Assembly: GCF_021129215.1 (NCBI RefSeq)
Contig: NZ_JAJOLP010000001.1
Span: 62,001-126,000 of the forward strand
Origin: Agromyces sp. S2-1-8
Lineage (GTDB): Bacteria > Actinomycetota > Actinomycetes > Actinomycetales > Microbacteriaceae
Direction of reading: 5' to 3'
Length of the DNA stretch: 64,000 bases
A program made the position numbers and the translations under genes. Positions within the stretch are counted from its first letter, which is position 1. The number at the start of each line of letters is the position of its first letter. Positions 25,424 through 32,955 of the stretch are shown piece by piece. The notes below the pieces were generated by a model. That model saw only the letters and a program-made list of their open reading frames with translations, did not search any database and was not told the DNA's origin.

Positions 25424-25972
25424 ATGACGACCATCACCGCCACCGCCGACCGGCGCGGCGCGGCCACGCGCGCGCACGGGTCGTCACGGCCGCCGCGCCG
25501 CGCGTCGGCGGCGCTGGCCGTGCGCGCCGCGATGGCCGCGGTCGCCGCGCTCTGCGTCGGCCTGCACGTGTGGCTCGCCGTCGGCGCCCCCGACTGGCGC
25601 TCGCTCGCCATGCTCGCGCTCGCGGCGGCGTGCGCCGCCTGCATGCTGCACCGCGGAGGCACGGCGCTGCCCTCGACGGGCGAGTGGAGCCTGATGGCGG
25701 TGGCCGCGCTCGCGATGCTCGTCGTCCACCTCACGGGCGTGGGAGGCGCGGGCGGGCACCATGCGGCGGCCCTCGTCGGCGGCTCCGGCGATGCGGATGC
25801 CCCGATCGGCGGCGCGACGGCGGCGGTGCATGCCCTCGCGCTCACGCTCGCGGCGATCGAACTCGGCGTTGCGATGCTCGCCCTCGTGGTCGGCGGAGTA
25901 CGGCGGCGATCCGAGCGCGGGTGCGTGACGACCGTCGTCCGTTCGGGCGATGCCGGTTCCGCCTCACGATGA
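25424..25972 (+). CDS. Small membrane protein of unknown function
   Basis: 182-aa protein with a basic N-terminus (about residues 8-28) and four predicted membrane segments (around 29-48, 53-70, 85-102, 130-155), rich in Ala, Leu and Val. The loop GAGGHHAAALVGG has paired histidines. No family is recognised. The ATG at 25424 has only a weak ribosome-binding site, so the exact start is uncertain. A perfect 16-bp hairpin begins inside the 3' end and includes the TGA stop. It is not obviously part of the ALDH operon, being 141 bp downstream. Confidence 0.6.
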   Translation: MTTITATADRRGAATRAHGSSRPPRRASAALAVRAAMAAVAALCVGLHVWLAVGAPDWRSLAMLALAAACAACMLHRGGTALPSTGEWSLMAVAALAMLVVHLTGVGGAGGHHAAALVGGSGDADAPIGGATAAVHALALTLAAIELGVAMLALVVGGVRRRSERGCVTTVVRSGDAGSASR

Positions 25973-25985
25973 GGCGGAACCGGCA
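25951..25985. terminator. Perfect 16-bp hairpin, probable bidirectional terminator
   Basis: Arms 25951-25966 (TGCCGGTTCCGCCTCA) and its exact complement 25970-25985, with a CGA loop. The second arm starts with the TGA stop of the membrane-protein gene. The aldo/keto reductase gene ends 83 bases further on the other strand, so the hairpin can serve both converging units. Confidence 0.75.
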
Positions 25986-26067
25986 CAGCTGAATTCCGCC
26001 GAAGCGCCGAGAGCCGTGGTCCCTCGCACGCCGAGCCGTCGATGGGCGCGGCGAGGAACGATCGGCT

Positions 26068-27111
26068 TCAGTCCGCGAGCGGGCCGCCCGACGGCGCCGC
26101 GAACTCCTCGAGCGCGGCGAGCACGTCGGCCGAGAGCTCGGCCCTGCTGGCGGTGACCGCCTCGTCGATCTGCCCCGGGCGCGACGCGCCGATGATGGCG
26201 GTGGTCACGGCGGGGTTGCGCAGCACCCAGGCGACCGCGAGCTGCGGGATCGACAGGCCCGCCTGCTTCGCGACGCCGTCGATGCCGCGGATGCGGCGCA
26301 GGTAGTCGTCGGTGATGGCCGACCCGTCGAGGAACCGGCTGTTCGCCGCCCGCGAATCGGCGGGGATGCCGCCGTCGAGGTACTTCGCGGTCAGCAGTCC
26401 CTGCGCGAGGGGCGAGAACACGGCGCTGCCGACCCGGAGCTCGGTCAGCAGCGGGAAGAGCTCGGCCTCGGGCGTGCGATCGAACAGCGAGTACCGCGGC
26501 TGGTGGAGCAGCAGCCGCACGCCTTCTCCTGCGAGCAGCTCGTGGGCGCGGCGCGCGAGCGGTGCCGGGTAGTTCGAGATGCCGACGTAGAGCGCCTTGC
26601 CGCTGCGCACGATGTCGACGAGCGCCTGCATGGTCTCCTCGATGGGCGTCTCGGGATCGACGCGGTGCGAGTAGAAGACGTCGACGTGGTCGGTGCGCAT
26701 GCGGGCGAGGCTCTGCTCGAGCGAGCGGACGAGGTACTTGCGCGATCCGCCGTCGCCGAACGGGCCCGGCCACATGTCGTAGCCCGCCTTCGTCGTGACG
26801 AAGAGCTCGTCGCGGTAGCGGCCGAGATCGGTCTCGAGCACGCTCCCGAACGTCGACTCGGCGGCGCCGTACGGCGGCCCGTAGTTGTTCGCGAGGTCGA
26901 CGTGCACGATGCCGCGATCGAACGCGTGCAGCAGGATCTGCCGCTGGCTCTCGATCGAGCGGTCGCGCCCGAAGTTCTGCCAGAGCCCGAGCGAGATGCG
27001 CGGCAGCCGCACGCCGCTCGCGCCCGCGCGCCGGAAGGGCACGTCGTCGTATCGCGTGGCCGCGGCCGTGTGCGGGGTCACGAGCCGGGGGTCGTCGGCG
27101 GGGATGGGCAT
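26068..27111 (-). CDS. Aldo/keto reductase (YghZ-like)
   Basis: 347-aa NADPH-dependent aldo/keto reductase of the YghZ/L-glyceraldehyde-3-phosphate reductase type. The catalytic tetrad is in place: Asp and Tyr in HVDLANNYGPPYGAAES, Lys in FVTTKAGYDMWPGP, His in DVFYSHRVD. The opening segment ISLGLWQNFG and the C-terminal GASRPGQIDEAV (cofactor) fit the group. The ATG at 27111 has GAGGAG upstream; upstream in-frame sequence belongs to the neighbouring gene region. It may reduce methylglyoxal or small aldehydes derived from sugar breakdown. It is a separate unit 55 bp after the ABM gene on the same strand. Confidence 0.87.
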   Translation of the reverse strand: MPIPADDPRLVTPHTAAATRYDDVPFRRAGASGVRLPRISLGLWQNFGRDRSIESQRQILLHAFDRGIVHVDLANNYGPPYGAAESTFGSVLETDLGRYRDELFVTTKAGYDMWPGPFGDGGSRKYLVRSLEQSLARMRTDHVDVFYSHRVDPETPIEETMQALVDIVRSGKALYVGISNYPAPLARRAHELLAGEGVRLLLHQPRYSLFDRTPEAELFPLLTELRVGSAVFSPLAQGLLTAKYLDGGIPADSRAANSRFLDGSAITDDYLRRIRGIDGVAKQAGLSIPQLAVAWVLRNPAVTTAIIGASRPGQIDEAVTASRAELSADVLAALEEFAAPSGGPLAD

Positions 27112-27166
27112 GGTGCTCCTCTGCGCGGAAGGGATCCCCCGAAACGCTACTGGAAGCGCGACCCCC

Positions 27167-27535
27167 TCACGGGAGCGGCTGCACGAAGGTGAGTTGCGAC
27201 CCGTCCTCCTCGATGAGCGGTCCCAGCGCGGTGTTGAACACGGCCCCGTACGGTGCGGCGAGGTGCGCGGCGAAGGCCGCGGCGTCGCGGTACGCCTCGG
27301 CGACGATGAAGCGGCGACCCGCCGGTGCGGGGCCGGCGACCACGGCGTCGGCCCCTGGCGCGGGCACGGGCGCGCCCACGACCCTGAGCGGGGTGAAGTC
27401 GAGGCATCCCGGTTCACGGCGCACGTCCTCGGTGAGCGCGAGGAGGAGGCGCTCGACCTCCTCCTCGCGCCCCGGCAGGGCGGTGAACTCGGCGACGAGA
27501 CGCACCGGTCCGGCGGGTCGCCCGGGTCGCGTCAT
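27167..27535 (-). CDS. ABM-domain protein (putative monooxygenase)
   Basis: 122-aa antibiotic-biosynthesis-monooxygenase (ABM) fold protein: VRLVAEFTALPGREEEVERLLLALTEDVRREPGC, then a strand-rich middle, then FIVAEAYRDAAAFAAHLAAPYG and a C-terminal PLIEEDG. The family contains small quinol monooxygenases and unrelated small enzymes. It overlaps the stop of the fructose-type ATPase gene (ATGA), so it is translated with the importer operon. A role in sugar metabolism (for example as a mutarotase-like accessory, since mutarotases share this fold) is possible but unproven. Confidence 0.75.
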   Translation of the reverse strand: MTRPGRPAGPVRLVAEFTALPGREEEVERLLLALTEDVRREPGCLDFTPLRVVGAPVPAPGADAVVAGPAPAGRRFIVAEAYRDAAAFAAHLAAPYGAVFNTALGPLIEEDGSQLTFVQPLP

Positions 27536-28326
27536 CCCTGCGACGCGCCCGTCATGATCGCGACCGCGTCGGTCATCGAGTGCGACTCGGGCGTGATCGT
27601 CGCGGCGCGCTTGCCGAGCCGCTGGATGTGGATGCGGTCGGCCACCTCGAACACGTGCGGCATGTTGTGCGAGATGAGGATCACGGGGATGCCCTGGTCG
27701 CGCAGCCGCTTCACGAGCTCGAGCACCTGGTTCGACTCGCGCACGCCGAGCGCGGCGGTCGGCTCGTCGAGCACGACGACCTTCGACCCGAAGGCTGCGG
27801 CGCGGGCGACCGCGACGGCCTGGCGCTGGCCGCCCGACAGGTTCTCGACCGGCACCGTGACGTCCTGCAGGGTCGAGATGCCGAGCGAGGTGAGCTGCTC
27901 GCGCGCCTGCTTGCGCATGCCCTTCTGGTCGACGACGCGGAACACCGAGCCGAGGATGCCCTTCTTGCGCACCTCGCGGCCGAGGAACAGGTTCGACGCG
28001 ACGTCGAGCGCTGGCGAGACGGCGAGGTTCTGGTACACGGTCTCGATGCCGGCCGCCCGCGCGTCCTGCGGGCGCTTGAAGTGCACCGGCTGCCCGTCGA
28101 GGAACAGCTCGCCCTCGTCGGGAACGTAGGCGCCGGTGAGGCACTTGATGAGCGTCGACTTGCCCGCGCCGTTGTCGCCGATCACGGCGAGCACCTCGCC
28201 CGGGTAGAGCTCGAGGCTGACGCCGTCGAGGCCGACGACCCGGCCGAAGGTCTTCACGAGCCGGCGTGCCTGCAGCACGGGGGTGCGGGTTTCCGTTGCG
28301 GCCCCTGCGGGCGTTGCGGTGGTCAT
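27532..28326 (-). CDS. Fructose-type ABC importer, ATPase subunit
   Basis: 264-aa single-domain ATPase of the FrcA type. Walker A GDNGAGKST is at residues 50-58, with signature LSGGQRQAVAVARA and Walker B VVVLDEPTAAL. It has only one nucleotide-binding domain, unlike the double RbsA/RhaT enzyme in this window, so it must dimerise, as described for rhizobial FrcA. The ATG at 28326 has GGAAGG upstream and overlaps the permease stop. Substrate is inferred as fructose because the regulon includes a PfkB kinase and a GH32 fructanase. Confidence 0.87.
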   Translation of the reverse strand: MTTATPAGAATETRTPVLQARRLVKTFGRVVGLDGVSLELYPGEVLAVIGDNGAGKSTLIKCLTGAYVPDEGELFLDGQPVHFKRPQDARAAGIETVYQNLAVSPALDVASNLFLGREVRKKGILGSVFRVVDQKGMRKQAREQLTSLGISTLQDVTVPVENLSGGQRQAVAVARAAAFGSKVVVLDEPTAALGVRESNQVLELVKRLRDQGIPVILISHNMPHVFEVADRIHIQRLGKRAATITPESHSMTDAVAIMTGASQG

Positions 28327-29399
28327 TTGCGTACCTTCCGAATCCACTGGTCGACCGAGACGGCCACGATGATGAGCACGCCGACGGCGAACGTCTGCCA
28401 GAGCACGTCGAGCCCGGCGAGCGAGAGCCCGTTGCGGAACACGCCGACGATGAGTGCGCCGAGCAGGGTGCCCCACACGGTGCCGCGGCCGCCGAAGAGG
28501 CTCGTGCCGCCGATGACGACGGCGGTGATCGAGTCGAGGTTGAGCTCGGCGCCCGCGTTCGGCGAGGCGGCGTTGGTGCGGCCGATCTGGATCCACGCGG
28601 CGAGCGCGAGGATCGCGCCGGCCGCGAGGTAGACGCTCATGAGCACGCGGCTGACGCTGATGCCGGCGAGCCGGGCGGCCTCGGGGTCGTCGCCGACCGC
28701 GTAGACGTGCCGCCCCCACGCGGTCTTCGACAGGATCAGTGCGATCGCCACGTAGAGCAGCAGCATGAGCAGCACACCGACCGTGAAGTTGACCCCGCCG
28801 ATGTCGAACGTCGAACCCGTCCAGGTGAGGAGTTCGGGCATCTCGCCGCCGCGCACCGTCGCACCGCCCGAGTAGAGCAGGGTGAGCGCGACGAAGATGC
28901 TGAGCGTGCCGAGGGTGACGATGAAGGGCGGCAGCTTGAGCCGCGTGACGAGCACGCCGTTGAGCGCGCCGGCGGCGAGCCCGACGACGAGCCCCAGCAG
29001 CAGCGCGAGCACGGCGGGGATGCCCTGGTTCACGCTCGTCTGCGCGATCACCATCGAGCTCAGCACCATGGCGGCGCCGACCGAGAGGTCGATGCCGGCG
29101 GTCAGGATGACGAGCGTCTGCGCGACGGCGAGGGTGCCGACGACGGCGACCTGCTGGGTGATGAGCGAGAGGTTCGCCGGGTTCAGGAACCGGTCGTTCA
29201 GCAGACCGAAGACGATGACCGCGATGACGAGCACGATCGCGGGGCTGATCGCCGGGTAGCGGTGCAGGACGTTGCGGATGCGGCTGAGCGGCGTTGAGCG
29301 GTCGAGGAACTCCTCGGCCAGGTCGAGCGCCGAGGTCGGCGGCCCGCTGGTGGGCTGGGCCGGCGCCGCGGGCGCCGGTTCGGTGGTGTGCTGACTCAC
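28323..29399 (-). CDS. Fructose-type ABC importer, permease subunit
   Basis: 358-aa RbsC/FrcC-family permease with about ten membrane segments. Signatures are ILTAGIDLSVGAAMVLSSM, GALNGVLVTRLKLPPFIVTLGTLSIF and VVIGGTSLFGGRGTVWGT. The start is GTG at 29399 with GGAG nine bases upstream; the longer frame to 29510 is Pro/Arg-rich noncoding sequence containing hairpins. The N-terminal about 45 residues are a Pro/Ala-rich cytoplasmic leader. It follows the binding-protein gene after a 151-bp spacer that forms nested hairpins. Confidence 0.88.
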   Translation of the reverse strand: MSQHTTEPAPAAPAQPTSGPPTSALDLAEEFLDRSTPLSRIRNVLHRYPAISPAIVLVIAVIVFGLLNDRFLNPANLSLITQQVAVVGTLAVAQTLVILTAGIDLSVGAAMVLSSMVIAQTSVNQGIPAVLALLLGLVVGLAAGALNGVLVTRLKLPPFIVTLGTLSIFVALTLLYSGGATVRGGEMPELLTWTGSTFDIGGVNFTVGVLLMLLLYVAIALILSKTAWGRHVYAVGDDPEAARLAGISVSRVLMSVYLAAGAILALAAWIQIGRTNAASPNAGAELNLDSITAVVIGGTSLFGGRGTVWGTLLGALIVGVFRNGLSLAGLDVLWQTFAVGVLIIVAVSVDQWIRKVRK

Positions 29400-29475
29400 G
29401 TTGAGACTCCGTCGTGTCGGTCGGTGCGGTGGTACGAGGGGCGGGATGCCGCGGAGCGGCGTCGCCCGGGCGGTC

Positions 29476-29529
29476 GGTGCGGGCCGGGGAGGGGCGGGAT
29501 GCCGCAGCATCCGTCACCCGACCCGCACC
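29476..29529 (-). terminator. Nested hairpins between binding-protein and permease genes
   Basis: An outer stem pairs GGTGCGGGCCGGG (29476-29488) with CCCGACCCGCACC (29517-29529), with one mismatch. Its loop holds a smaller stem, GGATGC/GCATCC (29497-29512). Transcribed from the minus strand it follows the binding-protein stop by 22 bases. Such elements often stabilise binding-protein mRNA and reduce read-through into the permease. Confidence 0.55.
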
Positions 29530-29550
29530 GGGTTCAGGTGGCTGGTGCGA

Positions 29551-30645
29551 TCAGCCCCAGCAGATCTCGCCGGCTTCGGCGGTGTCGATCGACTCGACGC
29601 CGTCCTGGGGGTCGTCGGTGACGAGGGCCACGCCGGTGTTGAAGAAGTCGAGGCCGTCGCTGGTCTCGGGCTTCTCGCCGGTCTTCACGAGGTCGAAGAT
29701 CGCCTGCACGCCGAGGTCGGCCATCTTCACCGGGTACTGCTGGCTCGTCGCGCCGATCACGCCGTCGGCGACGTTCTCCACGCCCGCGCAGCCGCCGTCG
29801 ACCGAGACGACGATGAGGTCGTCGGTCGCACCGGCCGCCTTGAACGCCTGGTACGCGCCGTACGCCGCGGGCTCGTTGATCGTGTAGACGACGTTGATGT
29901 CGGGGTTCTTCGACAGCAGCGTTTCGGCGGCGGTGCGGCCGCCGTCTTCGGCACCCTGGGATGCCTCGTTGCCGACGATCTCGTACTCGCCGCCCGAGTA
30001 GTCGCCGGTCTTCTCCTCGTCGCCGTTCGTCTGGTCGTCGGCGAGGTCGATGCCCATGCCGTCGAGGAAGCCCTGGTCGCGAGCCCAGTCGACCGACACG
30101 ACCTTGTCGTCGAAGAGGTCGATCATGGCGATCGTCGCCTTCTCGCCGTCGAGCTTCGCGGCGGTCCACTCGCCGATCTCCTGGCCGGCGAGGAAGTTGT
30201 CGGTCGCGAAGGTGATGTCGGCGGCCTCGGGGTCGGCGGGCGGGGTGTCGAGGGCGATGACGTAGAGGCCGGCGTCGCGGGCCTTCACGAGCGCGTCCTC
30301 GACGCCGGGGCCGTTCGGGGTGATCAGGATGCCGGCGTCGCCCTTCGAGATGGCGTTCTCGATCGCCTGGATCTGGGTGTCCTCGTCGCCGTCCTCCTTG
30401 CCCGCGGCGAGCGTGAGGTCGACGCCGAGCTTGTCGGCGGCGGTCTTCGCGCCGTCCTGCATCGCGACGAAGAACGGGTTGGTCGTCGTCTTCACGATGA
30501 GCGAGACGCCGATCTCCTCGTCGCTGCCCGACGCGCTCGAGCCGTTGCCCGACGCGCAGCCCGTGAGGGCCAAGGCGGCTGCGGCGGTGATCGAGACGCC
30601 GGCGATCAGTCGACGGCGGAGCCCGCCGGTTGCTGCGTGATTCAT
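29551..30645 (-). CDS. Fructose-type ABC importer, substrate-binding lipoprotein
   Basis: 364-aa binding protein. It has a lipoprotein signal with lipobox LTGC (Cys30), a Ser/Gly linker, then the sugar-binding domain: IGVSLIVKTTTNPFFVAMQDGAKTAA, AISKGDAGILITPNGPGVEDAL, VIALDTPP and VYTINEPAAYGAYQAFKAAG. The last segment is typical of FrcB-like fructose-binding proteins. The ATG at 30645 has AGGAGA at good spacing. The promoter at 30705-30734 (minus strand) and a LacI operator at +1 precede it. First gene of a four-gene operon (binding protein, permease, ATPase, ABM protein). Confidence 0.88.
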   Translation of the reverse strand: MNHAATGGLRRRLIAGVSITAAAALALTGCASGNGSSASGSDEEIGVSLIVKTTTNPFFVAMQDGAKTAADKLGVDLTLAAGKEDGDEDTQIQAIENAISKGDAGILITPNGPGVEDALVKARDAGLYVIALDTPPADPEAADITFATDNFLAGQEIGEWTAAKLDGEKATIAMIDLFDDKVVSVDWARDQGFLDGMGIDLADDQTNGDEEKTGDYSGGEYEIVGNEASQGAEDGGRTAAETLLSKNPDINVVYTINEPAAYGAYQAFKAAGATDDLIVVSVDGGCAGVENVADGVIGATSQQYPVKMADLGVQAIFDLVKTGEKPETSDGLDFFNTGVALVTDDPQDGVESIDTAEAGEICWG

Positions 30646-30684
30646 CGATGAATCTCCTCTGGTGTGGGGGACCCGTTGTCCTCC

Positions 30685-30698
30685 TGACAACGATGTCA
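30685..30698. promoter_or_regulatory. LacI-family operator, fructose regulon copy 1
   Basis: TGACAACGATGTCA: TGACA and TGTCA half-sites about a four-base centre. It is identical to the site at 32900-32913 in front of the fructanase and overlaps the predicted start of transcription of the importer operon. Confidence 0.75.
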
Positions 30699-30704
30699 AA
30701 GGTA

Positions 30705-30734
30705 GGTCTAGTCGATCACCATGTGTATAGTCAA
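30705..30734 (-). promoter_or_regulatory. Promoter of the fructose-type importer operon
   Basis: On the minus strand, -35 TTGACT (30734-30729), an 18-bp spacer, and -10 TAGACC (30710-30705). A plus-strand -10, TATAGT (30726-30731), for the divergent repressor lies within the same stretch, so the two promoters overlap back to back. Confidence 0.5.
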
Positions 30735-30762
30735 GTCCAACGAGCACATTGGAGACCGAAAC

Positions 30763-31824
30763 GTGACACCGTTGTCAGAGTCGGAGCCCGCAGCGGGCGG
30801 CACCCGATCGCGACCCACCATGCGACACGTCGCCGCGCTCGCGGGCGTCGGCGTGAAGACCGTCTCGCGCGTCATCAACGGCGAGCCCAACGTCTCGGCC
30901 GCAACGATCGAGAAGGTCAACGCCGCCGCCCGCAAGCTCGACTACCAGCCCGACCTGCACGCCGGCAACCTCCGTCGCGCCGATGGCCGCACCCGCACCC
31001 TCGGGCTCCTCGTCGGCAGCGTCGACAACCCCTTCGCCGGCGCCGTGCATCGCGCCGTCGAAGACGCGGCGGCCGACCGGGGCGTGGCCGTCTTCGCCTC
31101 GAGCCTCGACGACGACCCCGCCCGCGAGCAGGAAGCGGTCGCGGCGTTCCTCCGTCGCCGGGTCGACGGCCTCATCCTCACGACGGTCTCCGAGAGCCAG
31201 GCGTACCTCGCGCCCGAGCTGCGCCGCGGCACTCCCGTCGTCTTCGTCGACCGCGAGCCCGCAGGCCTCACCTCCGACTCCGTCGTCAGCGACAACGCCG
31301 ACGGTGCGGCGCTCGCCACCCGCCACCTGCTCGAGCACGGCCATCGCCGCCTCGCCTACCTCGGCGACCGGGCCGGAATCCAGACCGCGCGAGAGCGCCG
31401 CCGCGGATTCCTCGAGGAGCTCGGCCGGGCCGGCGTCGCGACACGCGACATCCCCGTCGTCGAAGGCCTGCACGACGAGGCGACCGCCCGCGAGGCCACC
31501 CTCGCCCTGTTCGCGGGCGACCAGCCGCCGACCGCGATCTTCAGCTCGCAGAACCTCGTGACGATCGGCGTGATCCGGGCACTGCGCGAACTCGGTCGAC
31601 ACCACGACACCGCGCTCGTCGGATTCGACGACGTACCGCTCGGCGACCTGCTCGATCCCGGCATCACCGTCGTGGCGCAGCATCCCCAGGAGATCGGCCG
31701 CCTCGCCGCCGAGCGCGTCTTCGCACGCCTCGACGGCGACGAGGCGCCCGCGCTCCGCACGGTCGTGCCCACGACGCTCATCGTGCGCGGATCGGGCGAG
31801 CTGCCTCCGAAGGCCGAGCGGTGA
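30763..31824 (+). CDS. LacI-family repressor of the fructose/fructan regulon
   Basis: 353-aa LacI regulator. Helix-turn-helix TMRHVAALAGVGVKTVSRVINGEPNVSAATIEKV (residues about 19-52) is followed by an effector domain with LGLLVGSVDNPFAGAV, IFSSQNLVTIGVIRAL and LVGFDDVPLGDLL. The GTG at 30763 follows GGAG with eight to nine bases between. An operator covers the start codon itself (30764-30777), which points to tight autorepression. It is co-transcribed with the sugar kinase through a GTGA overlap. Confidence 0.88.
   Translation: MTPLSESEPAAGGTRSRPTMRHVAALAGVGVKTVSRVINGEPNVSAATIEKVNAAARKLDYQPDLHAGNLRRADGRTRTLGLLVGSVDNPFAGAVHRAVEDAAADRGVAVFASSLDDDPAREQEAVAAFLRRRVDGLILTTVSESQAYLAPELRRGTPVVFVDREPAGLTSDSVVSDNADGAALATRHLLEHGHRRLAYLGDRAGIQTARERRRGFLEELGRAGVATRDIPVVEGLHDEATAREATLALFAGDQPPTAIFSSQNLVTIGVIRALRELGRHHDTALVGFDDVPLGDLLDPGITVVAQHPQEIGRLAAERVFARLDGDEAPALRTVVPTTLIVRGSGELPPKAER
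30764..30777. promoter_or_regulatory. LacI-family operator, fructose regulon copy 2 (over repressor start codon)
   Basis: TGACACCGTTGTCA has the same TGACA/TGTCA half-sites as the copies at 30685 and 32900, with a two-base difference in the centre. It overlaps the GTG start of the repressor gene. Confidence 0.7.
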
Positions 31825-32801
31825 CGGGCGCGACGACGCCGGGCGGTGCGCGGCCTCGCGCCACGCGGGTGACCGTCATCGGCGACGCGCTCATCGACGA
31901 GCTGCGCGACCTGCTCGGCGCGCGGGAGTTCGTCGGCGGCGCCGCACTGAACGTCGCGGTGGGCCTGTCGCTCCTCGGCGACGACGTCACGCTCGTCGCG
32001 ATGGTCGGCGACGACGAGCCGGGGCGACGCATCCGCGCGTACCTCGCCGACTACGGCGTGCGGCTCGTCGCGACCCCGTCGCCCCTCGGCACGTCGCGCG
32101 CGATCTCCGACCGCCGCGACGGCGAGCCGCGCTACGAGTTCAACGAGGCCGCGCGGCGACGACGACTCGACTTCGACGACCGGGCGCGTTCGGCGATCGC
32201 CGGGGCCGACCTCGTCGTCGTGAGCTGCTTCCCCTTCGACGACGCGCGGCAGCTCGACGCCCTCGTCGAAGCGATCGATGAGCCCGAGCGCCGGCTCGTC
32301 GTCGACGGCAACCCGCGCGAGGGCATGCTGCGCGACCGCGCCGCGTTCCTCGCCGGGTTCGAGCGCGTCGCCGCACGTGCCCTGCTCGTGAAGGTCGGCG
32401 ACGAAGACGCCGCACTGCTGCTCGGCGACGGGCTCGACGCGTTCGTCGCGCGCCTGCGCGGTGCCGCGTCCGTCGACGCCCCGGATGCCTCGCGCACCCG
32501 CCCCCTCGCCGTGCTGGCCACCGCCGGGCGCGAGGGCGCGTCGGTGCATCACGGAGGCGTGCACGTGCACGCCGGCATCGCCTCGCTGCCCGGCCCGGTG
32601 ATCGACACGATGGGGGCGGGCGACGCGACCCTGTCGGCCGTCGCGCACCACATCGGCCATGGCGGGATGCCCGTCGACGAGGCATCCTGGTCGGTCGCCC
32701 TCGACGCCGCGATGACGATCGCGGCCGCGACCGTGCGCCATGAGGGCGCCCTGCTGCGGGTGCCGCACCTGGTCGGGCCGGCCGACGCGCTCGGCAGCTG
32801 A
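31821..32801 (+). CDS. PfkB-family sugar kinase, probable fructokinase
   Basis: 326-aa ribokinase/PfkB-family kinase. The N-terminal glycine-rich region FVGGAALNVAVGLSLLG and the C-terminal anion-hole/catalytic motif DTMGAGDATLSAVA are clear. It would phosphorylate fructose delivered by the adjacent importer; this assignment comes from context. GTG start overlaps the repressor stop. A 154-bp gap with a promoter and operator separates it from the fructanase gene. Confidence 0.85.
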   Translation: MTGATTPGGARPRATRVTVIGDALIDELRDLLGAREFVGGAALNVAVGLSLLGDDVTLVAMVGDDEPGRRIRAYLADYGVRLVATPSPLGTSRAISDRRDGEPRYEFNEAARRRRLDFDDRARSAIAGADLVVVSCFPFDDARQLDALVEAIDEPERRLVVDGNPREGMLRDRAAFLAGFERVAARALLVKVGDEDAALLLGDGLDAFVARLRGAASVDAPDASRTRPLAVLATAGREGASVHHGGVHVHAGIASLPGPVIDTMGAGDATLSAVAHHIGHGGMPVDEASWSVALDAAMTIAAATVRHEGALLRVPHLVGPADALGS

Positions 32802-32854
32802 CGCGCAGCGCCGCGCTCGGCATCCTGCCCGCGGGACACCCGGCGAAACGGCCC

Positions 32855-32884
32855 TTGCATTGTCCGGCGGACACTGCGTAGCAT
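32855..32884 (+). promoter_or_regulatory. Promoter of the secreted fructanase gene
   Basis: -35 TTGCAT (32855-32860), 18-bp spacer, -10 TAGCAT (32879-32884). The spacer contains a further small dyad, TGTCC/GGACA (32861-32873). Transcription would begin about ten bases before the operator at 32900. Confidence 0.5.
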
Positions 32885-32899
32885 CGCCGGCGTCGAACC

Positions 32900-32913
32900 T
32901 GACAACGATGTCA
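32900..32913. promoter_or_regulatory. LacI-family operator, fructose regulon copy 3
   Basis: TGACAACGATGTCA, identical to the site before the importer operon, placed just downstream of the predicted start of transcription of the fructanase gene. It links the enzyme to the importer under the same repressor. Confidence 0.75.
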
Positions 32914-32955
32914 CCTTGGGTGACGAGTTCCGCGCAATGAAGGGCGAATCGATCG

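Noticed and set aside
29400..29510. N-terminal extension of the fructose-type permease
   Set aside because: Pro/Arg-rich translation over the nested hairpins; GTG at 29399 has a proper ribosome-binding site.
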